Positions 61,076-64,000 of a stretch of 64,000 nt of DNA are shown piece by piece. Under the pieces are notes generated by a model. The model was not told the DNA's origin, did not search any database, and saw only the letters and a list, made by a program, of their open reading frames with translations. Each line of letters starts with the position of its first letter. Within the stretch, counting starts at the first letter, position 1. This DNA is from Kiloniella laminariae (GTDB taxonomy: Bacteria > Pseudomonadota > Alphaproteobacteria > Kiloniellales > Kiloniellaceae). Location of the stretch: positions 310,001 through 374,000 of the forward strand of contig NZ_JAPWGY010000003.1 of assembly GCF_027214005.1 (NCBI RefSeq). Reading direction: 5' to 3'. The position numbers and the translations under genes are program-made.

Positions 61076-63367
61076 CTAGAGGAAAGGCTCATCCATTTCA
61101 TTGGTCGAGGCCTCATAGGCACCAAGAGCGGCCATTGTCACCAGATCTGTTACCGTCGCCCCCATCGGGACGATCTGTACGGGTTTTTCAAGTCCCACCA
61201 GAATGGGGCCGATCACAGCGGTACCCCCGCCTGCTTTCTGTATCAGCTTGGTCGTGATGTTGGCTGAATGCAGGGCGGGCATAATGAGAATATTCGCCGG
61301 GCCTGTCAGGCGAGAGAAGGGAAATAGCCTTTTCTGCAAGTCAAAATCCAAAGCCAGGTTTGCCTGCATCTCGCCTTCGTATTCAAAGCTCACGTTCATG
61401 GTATCAAGCACGGAAACAGCCCGTCTGATCCGGGTTGTGGTATCCCGGGTCGGATTGCCAAAATTGGAGAAACTCAGAAAAGCAACACGGGGTTCATATC
61501 CCATAGACTGGACATGAGAGGCCGCCTGAACCGCTATGTCCGCCAGCTGTTCAGAGGTTGGAACCTCATTGACGGAGGTGTCGGCAACAAAAATAGCCCG
61601 CCCGTCAATAATCATCATCGACATGCCCATGGCGCGTTTGCCCGGCTTGCAATTGATGGCCTGCATCGCATCTTCCAGCGAGACGGCAAAGCTACGGGTC
61701 AGACCTGTGACCATGGCATCGGCGACACCATGGGTCAGCAGACAGGCGGCGAAGATGTTCCGGTTCTGGTTAACCATACGCTGACAGTCGCGATAGAGCA
61801 TTCCCCGGCGCTGCATACGTTCATAGACATAGTCAGTATAACGTTCACGCTGTTCGGAATTTGTCGCGTTGTGGATCTCGATAAAGTCACCATTGATGCC
61901 AAGGTTTTTCATGGTGCTTTTGATCAGCTTTTCCCGACCAACCAACAGAGGCGTTCCGTATCCTGCATTGTAAAAGGACACGGCGGCACGGATGGCGGAT
62001 TCTTCCTCGCCCTCGGCAAAAACGACACGTTTCGGGTGGCTTTTGACCTTCTGGGCTATCCGCATGAACGTTGTTGCGGCGGGATCGAGCCGGGCCGAAA
62101 GCTCACGTTCGTAAGCTTCAAAATCTTCGATGTCCTTGCGCGCAACGCCACTTTCCATTGCCGCTTTGGCAACAGCGCAGGGGATCACGGTAATCAGGCG
62201 CGGGTCAAAAGGGGCCGGAATGATATAGTCGCGACCATAGCGCATCTGGCGTCCGGCATAGGCTTTTCCAACCTCGTCGGGAACATCTTCCCGGGCCAGT
62301 TCTGCCAGGGCCATAGCCGCAGCCACCTTCATGCTCATGTTGATGCTTGAAGCACGCACATCAAGGGCACCCCGGAAGATATAGGGGAAGCCCAAGACGT
62401 TGTTTACCTGGTTGGGGTAATCCGAGCGCCCGGTTGCAACGATGGCATCGTCCCGCACGGAGGCAACCTCTTCCGGTGTAATCTCGGGATCCGGGTTGGC
62501 CATGGCAAAGATAATCGGGTTGGGGGCCATGCTCTTGACCATTTCGGATGTCAGTGCCCCTTTGATCGAAAGTCCAAAAACCACATCGGCATTTTTCATC
62601 GCATCTTCGAGGCTGCGGTCATCAGTTGGAACCGCATGGGCAGACTTCCACTGGTTCATGCCATCCTGTCGGCCCTGGTAGATAACACCGCGAGTATCGC
62701 AAAGCAGAATATTTTCGTGGGGAACACCAAGTGCTTTTACCAGCTCGGTACAGGCGATTCCGGCAGAACCCGCGCCGTTAACGACCATCTTGATTTTCTT
62801 GATATCCTTACCCGTCAGGTCGAGGGCATTGATCAGGCCAGCTGCGGCGATGATGGCCGTCCCGTGCTGATCATCGTGGAAAACCGGGATGTCGAGCAGT
62901 TCCTGCAGGCGCTGTTCAATAATAAAACATTCAGGGGCCTTGATATCTTCAAGATTGATGCCGCCGAATGTCTTGCCGAGGAAGCGTACACAATTGACAA
63001 ATTCATCCACGTTTTCTGTATCGACTTCAAGGTCTATCCCGTCAACATCGGCAAAACGTTTGAAGAGAACCGCCTTTCCTTCCATCACGGGTTTAGAACC
63101 CAGCGCCCCAAGGTTACCCAGTCCCAGAACAGCGGTACCATTTGAGATAACGGCAACGAGGTTGCCTTTGGCGGTGTAGTCGTAAGCGGCAGCAGGGTCT
63201 TCCGCAATCCTGAGACAGGGGACGGCCACGCCGGGCGAATAGGCCAGGGCGAGATCCCGTTGTGTTGTCAGAGGTTTTGTGGCTCGTATTTCCAGTTTAC
63301 CCGGTCGGCCTGAGGAATGAAGTTCCAGCGCTTCTGCGTCGGTAATCCGGGAATTGTGCTTGGGCAC
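61076..63367 (-). CDS. maeB: NADP-dependent malic enzyme with C-terminal phosphotransacetylase-like domain
   Basis: MaeB decarboxylates malate to pyruvate, making NADPH. The 763-residue protein has the malic-enzyme half (about residues 1-420). Motifs there are LALAYSPGVAVPCLRI, GNLGALGSKPVMEGKAVLFKRFADVDGIDLEVD, FHDDQHGTAIIAAAGLINAL, VVNGAGSAGIACTELV and FAMANPDPEITPEEV. A phosphate-acetyl/butyryltransferase-like half follows (about 430-763: VVFAEGEEESAIRAAV, GNPTRDTTTRIRRAVSVLD, ANILIMPALHSANITTKLIQ, PVQIVPMGATVTDLV). In this type of enzyme the C-terminal half is regulatory, responding to acetyl-CoA, rather than catalytic. Confidence 0.96.
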   Translation of the reverse strand: MPKHNSRITDAEALELHSSGRPGKLEIRATKPLTTQRDLALAYSPGVAVPCLRIAEDPAAAYDYTAKGNLVAVISNGTAVLGLGNLGALGSKPVMEGKAVLFKRFADVDGIDLEVDTENVDEFVNCVRFLGKTFGGINLEDIKAPECFIIEQRLQELLDIPVFHDDQHGTAIIAAAGLINALDLTGKDIKKIKMVVNGAGSAGIACTELVKALGVPHENILLCDTRGVIYQGRQDGMNQWKSAHAVPTDDRSLEDAMKNADVVFGLSIKGALTSEMVKSMAPNPIIFAMANPDPEITPEEVASVRDDAIVATGRSDYPNQVNNVLGFPYIFRGALDVRASSINMSMKVAAAMALAELAREDVPDEVGKAYAGRQMRYGRDYIIPAPFDPRLITVIPCAVAKAAMESGVARKDIEDFEAYERELSARLDPAATTFMRIAQKVKSHPKRVVFAEGEEESAIRAAVSFYNAGYGTPLLVGREKLIKSTMKNLGINGDFIEIHNATNSEQRERYTDYVYERMQRRGMLYRDCQRMVNQNRNIFAACLLTHGVADAMVTGLTRSFAVSLEDAMQAINCKPGKRAMGMSMMIIDGRAIFVADTSVNEVPTSEQLADIAVQAASHVQSMGYEPRVAFLSFSNFGNPTRDTTTRIRRAVSVLDTMNVSFEYEGEMQANLALDFDLQKRLFPFSRLTGPANILIMPALHSANITTKLIQKAGGGTAVIGPILVGLEKPVQIVPMGATVTDLVTMAALGAYEASTNEMDEPFL

Positions 63368-63878
63368 GGGTAGGTCTCCGCTTTTTTATATCTGAGGGTC
63401 GGTGTCTTAGGGTTAAGGTCTAGGTGAGGCGAACCTTATGGTGGCTCTTGGCTGTATATTGCATTGCGACAAAGTTCTTGGGAAGGAAAATTGTACAATA
63501 ATGTCGGAAAGTGCGTTGGATGGACTAATATAATTAGGCAGTTATCCGTCAGTCAGAGGATGGCAGGGGAAAGCGCGTCACCTGTTTTAAGGTACTCTTC
63601 GCGCGGCACTGCAAGCCTCGGCCAGCAGGATTTTGCTGGAAAGAATAATCAAGTCGCGGAATTTTCCCGCTATATTCACTTCCTGACTGCGGGGTGTCCT
63701 TGAATAATTTAAAAATCCTCAATCGTTATTTCCTCTGTATCATGCGCGGTTATTATCAATTTCTTTGTTTTTTCCGATGCAAAATACCCAGAGCTGACGC
63801 ATTATGACTTAATTCTTGATGCAAAATATATCCTAATTTCCAGAGACAGATCGGTTCGTTCATCCGTGAAATATACAT
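63368..63878. other. Gap before the last gene
   Basis: About 510 bases hold no gene I can support. I note a direct repeat GATGCAAAATA (63776-63786 and 63818-63828), a short hairpin CCAGCA...TGCTGG (63622-63639) and an AT-rich leader before the partial gene. Confidence 0.6.
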
Positions 63879-64000
63879 ATGCTGAAACCCGTTAAGACCA
63901 TTAACGCCAAGCTGTTGTTTCTGATTGTGCCGGCCGTCTTACTGGTTTCGCTATTTCAGAACATGGTGGACAGTTATCTTGATTATCAAGATGATCAGGA
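63879..64000 (+). CDS. Membrane sensor or chemoreceptor, 5' end only
   Basis: The first 40 codons read MLKPVKTINAKLLFLIVP and continue into AVLLVSLFQNMVDSYLDYQDDQ. A basic N-terminus with one hydrophobic helix (about residues 10-27) leads into a hydrophilic periplasmic segment. This is the start expected of a methyl-accepting chemotaxis protein or sensor kinase, but the domains lie outside the window, so I name no family. Confidence 0.6.
   Translation, partial: MLKPVKTINAKLLFLIVPAVLLVSLFQNMVDSYLDYQDDQ

Noticed and set aside
61514-62350. A 278-codon open frame antisense to maeB
   Set aside because: Opposite-strand frames of this size arise under a long G+C-biased gene; maeB is firmly identified.
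63464-63703. A 79-codon open frame before the last gene
   Set aside because: It has no protein-like composition and no ribosome-binding site.
1-64000. CRISPR arrays, rRNA, tRNA, prophage or insertion sequences
   Set aside because: I saw no regularly spaced repeats, transposase or phage genes, and no rRNA or tRNA signatures.

Overview
The window is a chromosomal segment of an alphaproteobacterium, close to half G+C by eye. The evidence is the set of gene neighbourhoods: rph-rdgB-hemW, hrcA-grpE with dnaK-dnaJ-dapB nearby, rsmI-yraN leading to gshB with lppC divergent, and phoR-pstSCAB-phoU-phoB. I cannot fix the order or genus. I saw no rRNA or tRNA gene, CRISPR array, prophage or intact insertion sequence. 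Most of the window is core genome with a few accessory islets.

Layout. 1-5400: the 5' part of comM, a DUF523 protein, a GNAT acetyltransferase, an AT-rich pair of exported proteins of unknown function (2101-3059), a GFA-type zinc protein and a SulP anion transporter. 5600-8040: a nitrilase-fold hydrolase, a broken family 2 glycosyltransferase and a family 9 glycosyltransferase with a G9 tract near its start. 8051-12030: an operon read leftward (rsmI, yraN, BON lipoprotein, sirB1-like, gshB) that ends in a strong hairpin. 12012-19124, rightward: lppC, an ArsR-type metal sensor, lemA, a DUF2207 membrane protein and a Zn/Cd/Pb-type P1B ATPase, the last behind a perfect 20-base SmtB/ArsR-like palindrome. 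19130-25139, leftward: a glycerophosphodiesterase behind a Pho box, a 2OG dioxygenase, small unknowns, then hemW, rdgB and rph, with a double-hairpin repeat between hemW and rdgB. 25244-28954: an MFS exporter and a divergent SufR-like regulator sharing an inverted operator pair, then an ornithine decarboxylase with a long structured leader.

29645-36871 is the heat-shock and lysine block: hrcA, grpE, [alkB and a small membrane protein on the other strand], dnaK behind a sigma-32-type promoter, dnaJ, dapB. 36951-44271: a chemoreceptor, two tandem EamA exporters, an adenosine-kinase-like PfkB kinase and typA/bipA. 44343-52633: a DUF2339 membrane protein, a DUF4269 protein overlapping a phytanoyl-CoA dioxygenase-like gene, an AmpG-like permease, dusC and a lipoprotein with a degenerate trypsin fold plus a peptidoglycan-binding domain.

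52845-60879 is the complete phosphate module, transcribed leftward in the order phoR, pstS, pstC, pstA, pstB, phoU, phoB. It has a three-unit Pho box before pstS and a hairpin between pstS and pstC. PhoR and PhoB sense and respond to phosphate starvation, PstSCAB imports phosphate and signals through PhoU. The Pho box before the glycerophosphodiesterase 40 kb away suggests that gene belongs to the same regulon. maeB and the first 40 codons of a membrane sensor protein close the window.

I found no clearly new multi-gene system. The best leads are the pseudo-protease/peptidoglycan-binding lipoprotein, the double-hairpin repeat at 23458-23625, the ornithine decarboxylase leader, the metal-sensor operator arrangement and the AT-rich exported pair.
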